A DNA stretch of 48,725 nt from positions 1 through 48,725 of the forward strand of contig JACKEY010000024.1 of assembly GCA_020632755.1 (NCBI GenBank), written 5' to 3'. This stretch comes from Alphaproteobacteria bacterium (GTDB taxonomy: Bacteria; Myxococcota_A; UBA796; UBA2385). The position numbers were made by a program, and so were the translations under genes. Positions 1-7,011 of the stretch are shown piece after piece (the first letter of the stretch is position 1; each line of letters begins with the position of its first letter). The notes under the pieces were generated by a model, which saw only the letters and a program-made list of their open reading frames with translations, searched no databases and had not been told where the DNA came from.

Positions 1-288
1 GGCTTCGGGCTTCAGGCTTCGGGAGGGCAGGGGGAGGGGAGGAGACAAGGGGGGGGCGTTGAGGAGGGGCGGGCGTGGGTCGATCCCTCTCGCTACGCGC
101 GTGCGGGGGGGGAGAGGTCGAGCGCGGCGAGCCAGAGGGTGCCGGCCGGCCCTCGGGACCGCCTCCCAGCGGCATCGCCTCCCACCACAGATTGCCGAAG
201 CCCGGAGCCTGTCGCCTGCAGCCCTCCCGCCGGCCCCGAGTTCCCGAACCACCGCCTGCAATCCCAGCCCCGCAGGCACGCGAACCGC
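1..288. other. Non-coding stretch with a G-run cluster
   Basis: No credible gene is seen here. The left end carries the short repeat GGCTTC three times (1-20), then four closely spaced G-runs at 21-23, 25-27, 30-34 and 36-39 and a further run at 49-56. This is the classic arrangement for an intramolecular G-quadruplex on the + strand. The rest is C-rich sequence running up to the 3' end of the minus-strand glycosyltransferase, so it would lie in that gene's 3' untranslated region or terminator. No U-tract hairpin was found. Confidence 0.5.
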
Positions 289-1038
289 CTAGACCATCCC
301 CTCGACCCGCTCCTCCGCTTCCGGCTCGGCGCCGGCCTGGAGCGGGGGGTAGGCGCCGGTCGCCAGGCGGGCGCGCACGCGGGCCATGCCGGCGAACAGG
401 TCGGGGGCGTCGCGCAGCATGTGGCCGTTGCCGCGCTCGGGGGCCTGCCAGTCGACGGGCACCTCGCGCACCTCCAGGCCGAAGGCGCGGGCCAGGGCCA
501 GCACCTCGACCGCGACGGCGCCTCCGTCTTCGCGGGTCCGCGAGAACAGGGCGCGGGCGGCCTCGGCCCGCAGGCACATGACGCCGGCGTGCACGTCGGA
601 GATGCCGGGCAGCACCAGCCCCTTGACCAGTCGGGCCAGGCTGGTCGACAGCATGCGCCGGGCCGCGCCTTCGCCGCGCCGGGTGGCGCCGGGCAGCGTG
701 CGGCTTGCCACCGCCAGGTCGAAGCCGGTCAGGGTCGGGGGCAGCAGCAGCTGGACCTGCTCGGGCGGGATCGACCAGTGCGGGTCGACCAGCATGCGGT
801 AGACGCCGCCGGCGGCGAGCATCCCGGTGCGCACGGCAGCGCCGCGGCCCCGGTGGGCCTGGCGGATGACGTGCCAGCCCAGGCGCTCGGCCTGGTCCGC
901 CGTGTCGTCCGTGCTGCCGTCGTCCACCGCCACCACCTCCACCGGGTAGGGCAGCGCGGCGCGCAGTGCCTTCACTCCCTGGTGGGCGTGGGGCAGGACC
1001 AGGGCATCCTGGAACAGGGGGAAGACCAGCGACAGCAT
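289..1038 (-). CDS. Glycosyltransferase family 2 (DPM1/DPG synthase-like)
   Basis: Probably transfers a sugar from an activated nucleotide donor, in the style of polyprenyl-phosphate glycosyltransferases that act at the inner face of the cytoplasmic membrane. Seen: a GT-A N-terminus with the VDDGSTDDT motif (about 38-46), the GRGAAVRTGM loop (64-73), and a C-terminal EVREVPVDW segment typical of the family. At 249 residues it is a single GT-A domain with no membrane anchor. Odd: where the family has the metal-binding D-x-D, this protein reads V-D85-P-H87-W, so the second Asp is His and the metal site may be altered or lost. The ATG start has a GGGAGC Shine-Dalgarno just upstream. It diverges from the downstream amidohydrolase-like genes and has no obvious partner. 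The family call is solid; the substrate is unknown. Confidence 0.8.
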   Translation of the reverse strand: MLSLVFPLFQDALVLPHAHQGVKALRAALPYPVEVVAVDDGSTDDTADQAERLGWHVIRQAHRGRGAAVRTGMLAAGGVYRMLVDPHWSIPPEQVQLLLPPTLTGFDLAVASRTLPGATRRGEGAARRMLSTSLARLVKGLVLPGISDVHAGVMCLRAEAARALFSRTREDGGAVAVEVLALARAFGLEVREVPVDWQAPERGNGHMLRDAPDLFAGMARVRARLATGAYPPLQAGAEPEAEERVEGMV

Positions 1039-1128
1039 GCGCTCCCGCTATCCCGGGGGGCGCGGGTGCAAAGGGGCGGCCCGGCGGGCACGGCCCATGG
1101 CGCCGTGCGCGTCCCCCCCGGCACGGGG

Positions 1129-1134
1129 TAGGAT
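1129..1134 (+). promoter_or_regulatory. Candidate -10 of a leaderless promoter (TAGGAT)
   Basis: TAGGAT fits TANNNT and ends 6 nt before the ATG of the following gene, which has no Shine-Dalgarno. That spacing would place the transcription start at or next to the A of the ATG. No clear -35 is seen 17 nt upstream. The same spacing recurs at five other genes in the window. Confidence 0.4.
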
Positions 1135-1140
1135 CCGCCG

Positions 1141-2094
1141 ATGCCGCAGCACCACGCCATCGTCACCGTCGAGATGCCCTCGGGCGGCGACGTGCCCATC
1201 GTCCGCCACCGGCTGCGGGGCGCCCAGCCGGGTCCCCGGGTCGCCATCGTCGCGGGCATCCGCGGGGACACCCCCGAGGGCATCCGCGTCGCGACGGACC
1301 TGCTCCGCTTCCTGGTGGGCGTCGAGGCCGACCTGCGCGGCACCGTCGACCTGTACCCCTGCGCGAACCCGCTCGCGGCCCACCGCGGCTCGCGGCGCTG
1401 GCCCTTCTTCGACGTCGACCTGAACCGGCTCTTCCCCGGTCGCGCCGACGGCCACCCGCCCGACCGGGTCGCCCACGCCCTGGTCCAGGACGTGATCGGC
1501 GCCGACCAGGTCATCGAGCTGCGCGGCGCCCACCCGGCCTTCCGCGAGGTCCCGCAGGCGCACGTCCGCCACCGCGACCCCGAAGCCGCCGAGCTCGCCA
1601 TGCACGCCAACGTCGCCGTCGTGTGGTCCCGGCACCCCGGCCCGGCCGCGGCGAGCACCTTCGCCTACCAGCTGCCCGGCACCATCGTGCTGGAAGGCGG
1701 CACCGGCAACCGGCTGACGGCCGGCGTGAGCCGCGACCTGACCGAAGGCGTCATCAACCTGCTCAACACGGTCGGCGTGCTGCCCGACCAGCACCTGCCC
1801 TTCCACTGGGCGGCGCTGACCCGCCCGCTGCGCGTCACCGACGACAAGGTCGTGCGGGTGCGGGCCGGCCGCGGTGGCCTGTTCATGCCGGAAGGCAGCC
1901 CCTGGTCCGAGGTCCAGGCGGGCGATCTGCTTGGACGGGTGGTCGATCCGGTCCAGGGAGGAGAAGGCGAGCCCATCGTCAGCCCGGTCTCCGGGCGCCT
2001 GATGGCCGTCCGGGAGCAGCCCGTGGTCTTCCCCGGCAGCATGGTCGCGCGGGTCGTGGTCGCCGACAGCCCCGAAGCCAGCGAGGGTCCATGA
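1141..2094 (+). CDS. Succinylglutamate desuccinylase/aspartoacylase-family protein lacking zinc ligands (likely pseudo-enzyme)
   Basis: Related to the AstE/AspA branch of M14-like zinc hydrolases, which cut amide bonds of N-acyl amino acids. Seen: the fold landmarks are present, with DLNRLFPG (93-100, substrate-binding Asn-Arg), IVLEGGTGN (equivalent of the catalytic-Glu segment) and a C-terminal beta domain (GLFMPEG through ISGRLMAV-type strands). The zinc site is gone: the HxxE loop reads GIRGDT (R41 for His, T44 for Glu), and the third ligand in the DLH/DVH motif is R128 in VIELRGAH. The adjacent paralogue keeps all three ligands. Inference: a catalytically dead subunit or regulator of its neighbour, with which it overlaps by 4 nt (ATGA). 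It is probably transcribed from the TAGGAT element immediately upstream. 317 residues, normal for the family. Confidence 0.8.
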   Translation: MPQHHAIVTVEMPSGGDVPIVRHRLRGAQPGPRVAIVAGIRGDTPEGIRVATDLLRFLVGVEADLRGTVDLYPCANPLAAHRGSRRWPFFDVDLNRLFPGRADGHPPDRVAHALVQDVIGADQVIELRGAHPAFREVPQAHVRHRDPEAAELAMHANVAVVWSRHPGPAAASTFAYQLPGTIVLEGGTGNRLTAGVSRDLTEGVINLLNTVGVLPDQHLPFHWAALTRPLRVTDDKVVRVRAGRGGLFMPEGSPWSEVQAGDLLGRVVDPVQGGEGEPIVSPVSGRLMAVREQPVVFPGSMVARVVVADSPEASEGP

Positions 2095-2987
2095 GCGTCG
2101 TGTTCCGCATGGACGCCCCCTACCGGGGCGCCTACGAGCTCCACCGGCTCACCTTCGGCAGCGGCTCGCCCACGGTGTCCATCGTCGCCGGCCTGCACGG
2201 CTACGAGCTCACCGGCCTGCACGCCGTCAACATGCTCGCCACCATGCTGCGCGTGCAGCCGCCCCGCGGCACCGTGCACCTCCTGCCGCTGGTCAACACC
2301 TTCGGCGCGGACGAGGCCCGCAAGCGCTGGCCCTTCGACGACCAGGACATCAACCGGGCCTTCCCGGGCGACCCCTCGGGCACGGCCGTGCAGCGCATCG
2401 CCCACGCCCTGCTCGAGCACAGCACCGCCGACGTCTGCGTCGACGTGCACAGCGGCGCGCCCCACGTGCGCGAGCTGCCCCAGGTCCGCGTCCCGCTGGG
2501 CGGAGAAGAACTCGAGCTCGGCCGCGCCATGAAGGTGCCCGTCGTCTGGCGGCGGCCCGGCGATCGGCTCGACGCCACCGGCCTGGTCGGCGCCTGGCGC
2601 CTGGCCGGCCGCCGCGCCCTGGTGGTCGAAGGCGGCCGCGGCAGCACCCTGGACACCAGCCACTCCGAGACCATCGCCCGCGGGCTGGCCGGCCTGCTGG
2701 CCCACATGGGCGTGCTGCCCGCTGGCGGCGGTCCGGGCACCCTGGCCGACGTCACCCACGCCCAGGTCGCCCAGCACCGGGCCGACATGGGCGGCTTCTT
2801 CGTGCCCGAGGTGCGCATCGGCCAGCAGGTCGCCGGCGGCCAGCTGCTCGGCCACGTGCAGGCGCCGGTCGGCGGCGAGCGCCTGGGCGAGCTGAGGGCC
2901 CGCCGCAAGGGCATCGTGATGACCCTGCGCGCCTACCCGCTCGTGCACGCGCAGGAGCTGCTGGTCCGCATCGCGGAGCTGCCCTGA
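2091..2987 (+). CDS. Succinylglutamate desuccinylase/aspartoacylase family zinc hydrolase
   Basis: Predicted cytoplasmic zinc-dependent amidohydrolase acting on an N-acylated amino acid or small amide. Seen: zinc ligands H36 and E39 in GLHGYE, the third ligand H120 in CVDVHSGAPH, the substrate-binding motif DINRAFPG (86-93), and the catalytic-Glu segment LVVEGGRGS. The C-terminal third (FFVPEVRIGQQVAGG) is the usual beta-domain. The ATG lies in the ATGA overlap with the preceding pseudo-enzyme, so the two are translationally coupled and probably made in equal amounts. At 298 residues it is full length. The following gene is also a peptidase-like amide hydrolase. The true substrate cannot be read from sequence; the family name is broad and many members act on neither succinylglutamate nor acetylaspartate. 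Confidence 0.82.
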   Translation: MSVVFRMDAPYRGAYELHRLTFGSGSPTVSIVAGLHGYELTGLHAVNMLATMLRVQPPRGTVHLLPLVNTFGADEARKRWPFDDQDINRAFPGDPSGTAVQRIAHALLEHSTADVCVDVHSGAPHVRELPQVRVPLGGEELELGRAMKVPVVWRRPGDRLDATGLVGAWRLAGRRALVVEGGRGSTLDTSHSETIARGLAGLLAHMGVLPAGGGPGTLADVTHAQVAQHRADMGGFFVPEVRIGQQVAGGQLLGHVQAPVGGERLGELRARRKGIVMTLRAYPLVHAQELLVRIAELP

Positions 2988-3022
2988 GCAGCCAGGACTC
3001 GGGCGGCGCGGCCCCGCTGCGG

Positions 3023-3577
3023 GTGCTCGTGCTGGGCTTCGGGCCGTTCGGCGAGGTGCGGGACAACCCGGCGCGGCGGGTCGCGCTCGCGGTGGACGGG
3101 GTGGTCGAGGAGGGGTTGGTCGTGTTCGGCGAGGAGATGCCGGTCAGCTACGACCGCGCGCCCGCGCTGGCCCTGGCCCGGGCCCACGAGCTCGATGCCC
3201 GGCTGATCGTCGGCGTTGGGGTCGCGGTCACGCGCAGCCGGGTCGAGGTCGAGTGTGTCGGCCGCAACCGGCTCTCGCCCGCCCGGCCCGACGTGGACGG
3301 CGTCGCGCTGGCCCTCTGTTCCACCGACGGACCCGCCCAGGTCGCCGCCACCGCCGCCGTCGAGCGGCTCGCGGCGGGGCTGCAGGCCGCCTGTTCCCAG
3401 GACGCGGGCGACTATGTGTGCAACGCCTGGCTGTACCGGGTCGCCCGGGCCGCGCCGTCCGACCGGGCGGTGGTGTTCGTACACGTGCCGGCCGAGGGCA
3501 TGGCGCCCGCGCGCCTGCTCGCGGGCCTGCGTGCCCTGCGTGACGGCGGCCCGACGAGCGAGGGACGGCTCGCGTAG
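3023..3577 (+). CDS. Pyroglutamyl-peptidase I-like (peptidase C15) protein
   Basis: Resembles the C15 cysteine peptidases that remove N-terminal pyroglutamate. Seen: the N-terminal LVLGFGPFG (2-10), the nucleophile region DYVCNAWLY with C133, and the His strand VFVHVPAEG with H154, in family order and spacing. Odd: the catalytic-triad Glu, normally in T-P-E-R-V, is replaced in T70-R-S72-R-V, and the preceding Gly-rich loop is divergent, so activity is doubtful. At 184 residues it is slightly shorter than the roughly 210 usual. The GTG start gives the canonical N-terminus and no alternative start lies upstream in frame. It sits 35 nt after the desuccinylase-like pair, so co-transcription is likely; this would group three amide-hydrolase folds. 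Confidence 0.65.
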   Translation: MLVLGFGPFGEVRDNPARRVALAVDGVVEEGLVVFGEEMPVSYDRAPALALARAHELDARLIVGVGVAVTRSRVEVECVGRNRLSPARPDVDGVALALCSTDGPAQVAATAAVERLAAGLQAACSQDAGDYVCNAWLYRVARAAPSDRAVVFVHVPAEGMAPARLLAGLRALRDGGPTSEGRLA

Positions 3578-3673
3578 GGGCCGCTCGGCGGATAGCTGGC
3601 CGGTCTGCATGGAGGCGACATCGGCAGGGACCGGCGAGACAGCGGCGACAAGGGCGAGGGCTTCGATGCCCTG

Positions 3674-4915
3674 ATGTCGTCGCTGGGCGTTCGCCCGCTG
3701 GCGCGTCCCGACGGGGCCAAGGCCGGCGGCGGCAAGGCCGGCGCCTCCGGGGCGGACAAGGGGCCCCGGGCCGGCAAGGGCCAGCAGGCCGGAAAGGGCA
3801 AGCGCGGCGGCCGGGCCGCGGGCAAGGCGACACCGGCGCCGCGCAAGGAACTCTCGGCCTACGAGCAGGCGCTGCGCGACCAGGAACAGGCCGAGGCCCG
3901 CAAGCAGGCGGCGGCAGAGGCCCGCAAGCAGGCCGCCGCCCAGGCCAAGGCCGCTGCCCAGGCGAAGGCCGCCGAGCAGGCCTCGCAGCCGCCGGCTCCT
4001 CCCCAGGCGGCTCCTCCCCGCGAGGCTCCTCCCCAGGCCACTGCTCCGCGCGTCGCTCCCGCTCGGCCGACTCCTCCCCCGGCCCCGGCGGCGCCCGACC
4101 TCCAGGCCGAGCTCGACCTCGCCCGTGCCTCGGCCGAGCAGCTGCCCGGCCTCGTCCGTGAGCGCGACACGCTGCTGGCGGCCCTCGACGACCAGCGCCG
4201 GACGACCGACGCGGCCCTCGCGCGGGCGGAGCGCCTGGAGCGGACGCTGGCGCGGATCCAGGGGGAGCGACCGGACGGGGCCCCGCTGGTCGGCCCGGTG
4301 CCGGCGCCCGACGCCCTCGCAGCGCTCGGCATCCGCGGCCCGCTCGAGGCCGACAAACTGCTCTCCTCCCTGGCCGAAGCACGCATGGGCGGCGATCTGC
4401 TGGGCACCCTCAGCGTCGACGACCCAGCGCCCCTCGCCCGGTTCCTCGACGACCGGGTGCTGCGCCTTGGTGGCTGCGGGACCTGTCCGGAGGTCGCCGG
4501 CAAGGTGCGGCTCGACGTGCCGCCGGCCCGTTGTGAGCTCTGCGCTGGCGACGATCTGGGTGCCGCCCGCCGGCGGTTCATGGACGGCACCCTGGTCAAC
4601 GGGCTCTCGCGCCTGGCCATCGTCGGCGGCAGCGCCAAGCTGCACCGGATCCTGCGCGAGCTGCTGGTCGACCGGCGGCTCGACCTGGTCCTGGTGCCCG
4701 GCACCCTGCGCCGCACCCTCGATGCCGCCCGGGCCGAGGTCGAGCACGTCCAGGCCGTGCTGCGCTGGCGCAGGCCGGACGCGCCCGAGTGGTTGCTCGA
4801 CGACGTGGCGACCCTCTACGACGGGCTCGAGATCCCCGTGCGCGACATCGAAGCCGACCACCTGGCGGCCTTCCTGGTCGGGGCGGGTGTCGCCCTCGAC
4901 GACCTGGTGTCGTGA
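3674..4915 (+). CDS. Coiled-coil protein with a CxxC...CxxC zinc motif and Rossmann-like C-terminus
   Basis: Function unknown. Seen: a Lys/Gly/Ala-rich basic N-terminus (1-57); an Ala/Gln/Lys helix likely to form a coiled coil (60-105); a Pro-Ala linker (106-140); a second heptad-like helix (142-200); a middle domain with C268/C271 and C287/C290 that could bind one zinc; then LSRLAIVGGSAKLHRIL (311-327), which opens an alpha/beta domain. Known: the coil plus zinc motif plus IVGG layout is reminiscent of DUF2325-type proteins, but this was not verified. The basic tail suggests nucleic-acid or membrane contact (inference). The ATG at 3674 is the only usable start after the in-frame TAG at 3593. 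The next gene overlaps it by 4 nt (GTGA). Confidence 0.7.
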   Translation: MSSLGVRPLARPDGAKAGGGKAGASGADKGPRAGKGQQAGKGKRGGRAAGKATPAPRKELSAYEQALRDQEQAEARKQAAAEARKQAAAQAKAAAQAKAAEQASQPPAPPQAAPPREAPPQATAPRVAPARPTPPPAPAAPDLQAELDLARASAEQLPGLVRERDTLLAALDDQRRTTDAALARAERLERTLARIQGERPDGAPLVGPVPAPDALAALGIRGPLEADKLLSSLAEARMGGDLLGTLSVDDPAPLARFLDDRVLRLGGCGTCPEVAGKVRLDVPPARCELCAGDDLGAARRRFMDGTLVNGLSRLAIVGGSAKLHRILRELLVDRRLDLVLVPGTLRRTLDAARAEVEHVQAVLRWRRPDAPEWLLDDVATLYDGLEIPVRDIEADHLAAFLVGAGVALDDLVS

Positions 4916-5688
4916 GCGGCGTGTCGGTCGCGACCGGGCGGGGCACCCGCGGGTTCGGACGGCCCGGGCTGGTGCTGATCGGGCTCTGTGGCTGCGCGGA
5001 CGGGTCGCAGGAGCGGGTGCTCGGGACCCAGGTGGCGTCCATGGTCGTGGACGGCGACGGCGACGGGTTCGGCGCCTGGATCGACGCCCGAGGAGCCGCC
5101 CGGGAGGGTCGCCTGCGGGTCGGCTACGCCGCGCGGACCGAGGTCCGGGAGCTCGGGCTCGACGGGCGCCTGCTGGAGGCCCGGGAACAGGCGCTGGACC
5201 CCGTGCCGAGCGTGCGTCGGCTGGGGCTGCGCTGCGACACCGACGCGGGCTGCGACGTGCTGCTGGACGGCCGGGTCGTCGACCGGGTCGCGGCGGGCGG
5301 GGACGTGGCCATCGTCGACGGGCTGCCCTGTTGGAGCGACGTCCAGGCGGAGCGGGACGACGCGCCCGGACAGGTGCGCTGCGACGACGGCACGGTGGTC
5401 GAGGGCATTCCCGGCGAGCACCTGGGCCAGCAGCTCGCCGTCGCGGACGGGGTCCTGTGGGCCACCGGCCGGTTCACCCGCTGGGACGGCCGGCCGCGCG
5501 GCCGGGTGGTGCCCGTGGTCGGCGCCGCCCCGGACGGCGCGGCGGCCTGGGTGGTCGAGCGGGCCGCCGACGCGTCCCCGCTGGCGGTCGGTGCGGTCGA
5601 CGGCTGGGTGGTGGTGGGCGTGCCGGGCCACGGGGACGGCGAGGTCGACCAGGGCCGCGTCTACATCGTGCAGACGGACGCACTGTGA
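4912..5688 (+). CDS. Putative exported lipoprotein with FG-GAP-like ends
   Basis: Function unknown. Seen: a short N-terminus, then a hydrophobic stretch ending LVLIGLCGC (about 20-28) that looks like a lipoprotein signal with Cys28 or Cys26 as the lipidation site, followed by VVDGDGDGFGAWID, an Asp-rich loop like those of FG-GAP or calcium-binding repeats. A matching C-terminal strand reads VGVPGHGDGEVDQGRVYIV. The protein contains several more Cys residues (in LRCDTDAGCDV, LPCWSD and VRCDDG) that may form disulfides. Inference: a cell-surface beta-propeller-like protein. GTG start inside the GTGA overlap with the preceding gene; an internal GTG three codons later is an alternative. Confidence 0.6.
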   Translation: MSGVSVATGRGTRGFGRPGLVLIGLCGCADGSQERVLGTQVASMVVDGDGDGFGAWIDARGAAREGRLRVGYAARTEVRELGLDGRLLEAREQALDPVPSVRRLGLRCDTDAGCDVLLDGRVVDRVAAGGDVAIVDGLPCWSDVQAERDDAPGQVRCDDGTVVEGIPGEHLGQQLAVADGVLWATGRFTRWDGRPRGRVVPVVGAAPDGAAAWVVERAADASPLAVGAVDGWVVVGVPGHGDGEVDQGRVYIVQTDAL

Positions 5689-5712
5689 GCGCAGCGCCGT
5701 GAGGGGGCCCCT

Positions 5713-6519
5713 GTGACGGGCGCAGTGCCGCCGGGGCTGCCGCCGTGGGTCGCGGTCGTCGTGTCGATCCTGTCGGTCCTGCTGATGGGCTGGATCCTGC
5801 GCGCGCTGCTGCGCTGGCGGAACGGCAGGGCGCCCGTCTGGGGCGTCGTCGACGGCATCATCGCCCTGTGCATCCTGTTCTGGGGCTCGGGCGAGGCGCT
5901 GGGCGTGCTGTCCTTGTTCCAGGAAGCGCCGCTGCACGTCGACGAGCCCCTGCCGCTGTGGCTGGCGGTCACCGGCACGGCCATCGGCGGGGTGCTGGCG
6001 GCCGGCTGGGCCCTGCTGCGGGCGCACCACGGCGAGGCCTTCGAGCGGCTGGGGCTCCGCTGGCCGGTCCGGCCCAGCGCCTGGGCGTTGGCCATCGTCG
6101 GAGTGCCGGCCTTCGTGCTGCTCTCGTGGGGCATCGTCGTCGCGCTGGACTGGTGGGGCGTGCCCACCGAGCCCCAGTGGATGATGACCCAGGTGCAGTC
6201 CGATCCCACGGCCCCGGGGGCGTTGCTGTCGGTGGCCTTCGGGGTGCTGGCGGCCCCCCTGATCGAGGAGATCCTGTTCCGCGGCTTCCTGCTCACCCCG
6301 CTCGTCCGCTACACCGGCCGCGGCATCGCGGTGACGCTGACCGCGGCCCTGTTCGCGGCCATGCACCTCAGCGACCCGACCAGCGTCCTGCCCCTGTTCG
6401 TGCTGGGCCAGGCGCTCGGCTGGCTGCGGGTCTACAGCCGCAGCCTGGGCCCGAGCGTGCTGATGCACGCCCTGAACAACGCCGTCGCCTTCGTGCTGGT
6501 GATCGGCTGGGGCGTCTGA
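5713..6519 (+). CDS. CPBP family intramembrane glutamic endopeptidase (CAAX-protease/Abi-like)
   Basis: Polytopic inner-membrane protein of the CPBP (Rce1-like) family, which cleaves peptides within the membrane; bacterial members act in protein processing or bacteriocin self-immunity. Seen: the diagnostic EExxxR in LIEEILFRG (E185, E186, R190), the second-motif His in AAMHLS (H218), and HALNN (H252, N256), which together form the active site. About seven hydrophobic helices fit 268 residues. GTG start 24 nt after the preceding lipoprotein gene, so probably the end of that operon. It converges on the peroxiredoxin gene with only 16 nt between stop codons. The family call is firm; the substrate is unknown. 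Confidence 0.88.
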   Translation: MTGAVPPGLPPWVAVVVSILSVLLMGWILRALLRWRNGRAPVWGVVDGIIALCILFWGSGEALGVLSLFQEAPLHVDEPLPLWLAVTGTAIGGVLAAGWALLRAHHGEAFERLGLRWPVRPSAWALAIVGVPAFVLLSWGIVVALDWWGVPTEPQWMMTQVQSDPTAPGALLSVAFGVLAAPLIEEILFRGFLLTPLVRYTGRGIAVTLTAALFAAMHLSDPTSVLPLFVLGQALGWLRVYSRSLGPSVLMHALNNAVAFVLVIGWGV

Positions 6520-6539
6520 CCGACGCGCCCGCGGGTCAG
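6516..6539. terminator. Small hairpin spanning both convergent stop codons
   Basis: CTGACC (6516-6521) pairs with GGTCAG (6534-6539) around a GC-rich 12-nt loop. The stem contains the TGA stops of both convergent genes. Six base pairs and no U-tract make it a weak terminator candidate. Confidence 0.25.
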
Positions 6540-7006
6540 CCCTGCAGGCGGGCCAGGGTCTCGCGCACGTCGGCGACGTGGCCCTTGACCCGCACGCTCG
6601 GCCAGGCGTGGGCGATCTTCCCGTCGGGATCGACCAGGAAGGTGCTGCGCACGATGCCCATGTAGCTGCGGCCGTAGTTCTTCTTCTCCTGCCACACGCC
6701 CCAGGCTTCGGTGATCGTGCCGTCGTCGTCGGCGACCAGCGGGAAGGGCAGCTCGAACTTGCCGGCGAAGCCCTGGTGGCGCTTGACGCTGTCGCGGGAG
6801 ACGCCCACGACCACCGCATCGGCGGCCGACAGGGCCGCGTAGGCGTCGCGGAAGTCGCAGGCCTCGGTGGTGCAGCCCGGGGTGCTGTCCTTCGGGTAGA
6901 AGTAGACGATCGCCCAGCGGCCGCGGTGGGCGGACAGGTCGAAGGCGCCGTCCTGGGTGGGCCCGGACAGGGCGGGGGCGGGCTGACCGGCTTCGGGCAT
7001 GGACAT
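6536..7006 (-). CDS. bcp: Thioredoxin-dependent peroxiredoxin Bcp (AhpC/TSA family)
   Basis: Reduces hydrogen peroxide and organic hydroperoxides in the cytoplasm using a peroxidatic Cys that is recycled by thioredoxin. Seen: FYPKDSTPGCTTEAC, with peroxidatic C45 and resolving C50 in the five-residue spacing of atypical 2-Cys Bcp proteins; VVVGVSRDSVKRHQGF; and the C-terminal STFLVDPDGKI strand. The 156 residues match the family. The second Met (MPEAG) is a possible alternative start. It follows a gene for a secreted protein by 5 nt on the same strand and is probably in its operon. Confidence 0.95.
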   Translation of the reverse strand: MSMPEAGQPAPALSGPTQDGAFDLSAHRGRWAIVYFYPKDSTPGCTTEACDFRDAYAALSAADAVVVGVSRDSVKRHQGFAGKFELPFPLVADDDGTITEAWGVWQEKKNYGRSYMGIVRSTFLVDPDGKIAHAWPSVRVKGHVADVRETLARLQG

Positions 7007-7011
7007 CGGGC

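Noticed and set aside
75..120. tRNA-like GGGTCGATCCC segment
   Set aside because: No acceptor or anticodon stem can be paired around it.
966..2987. Longer start for the second desuccinylase-like gene
   Set aside because: Everything before 2091 is an out-of-frame reading of the first paralogue, Arg/Pro-rich and without family motifs.
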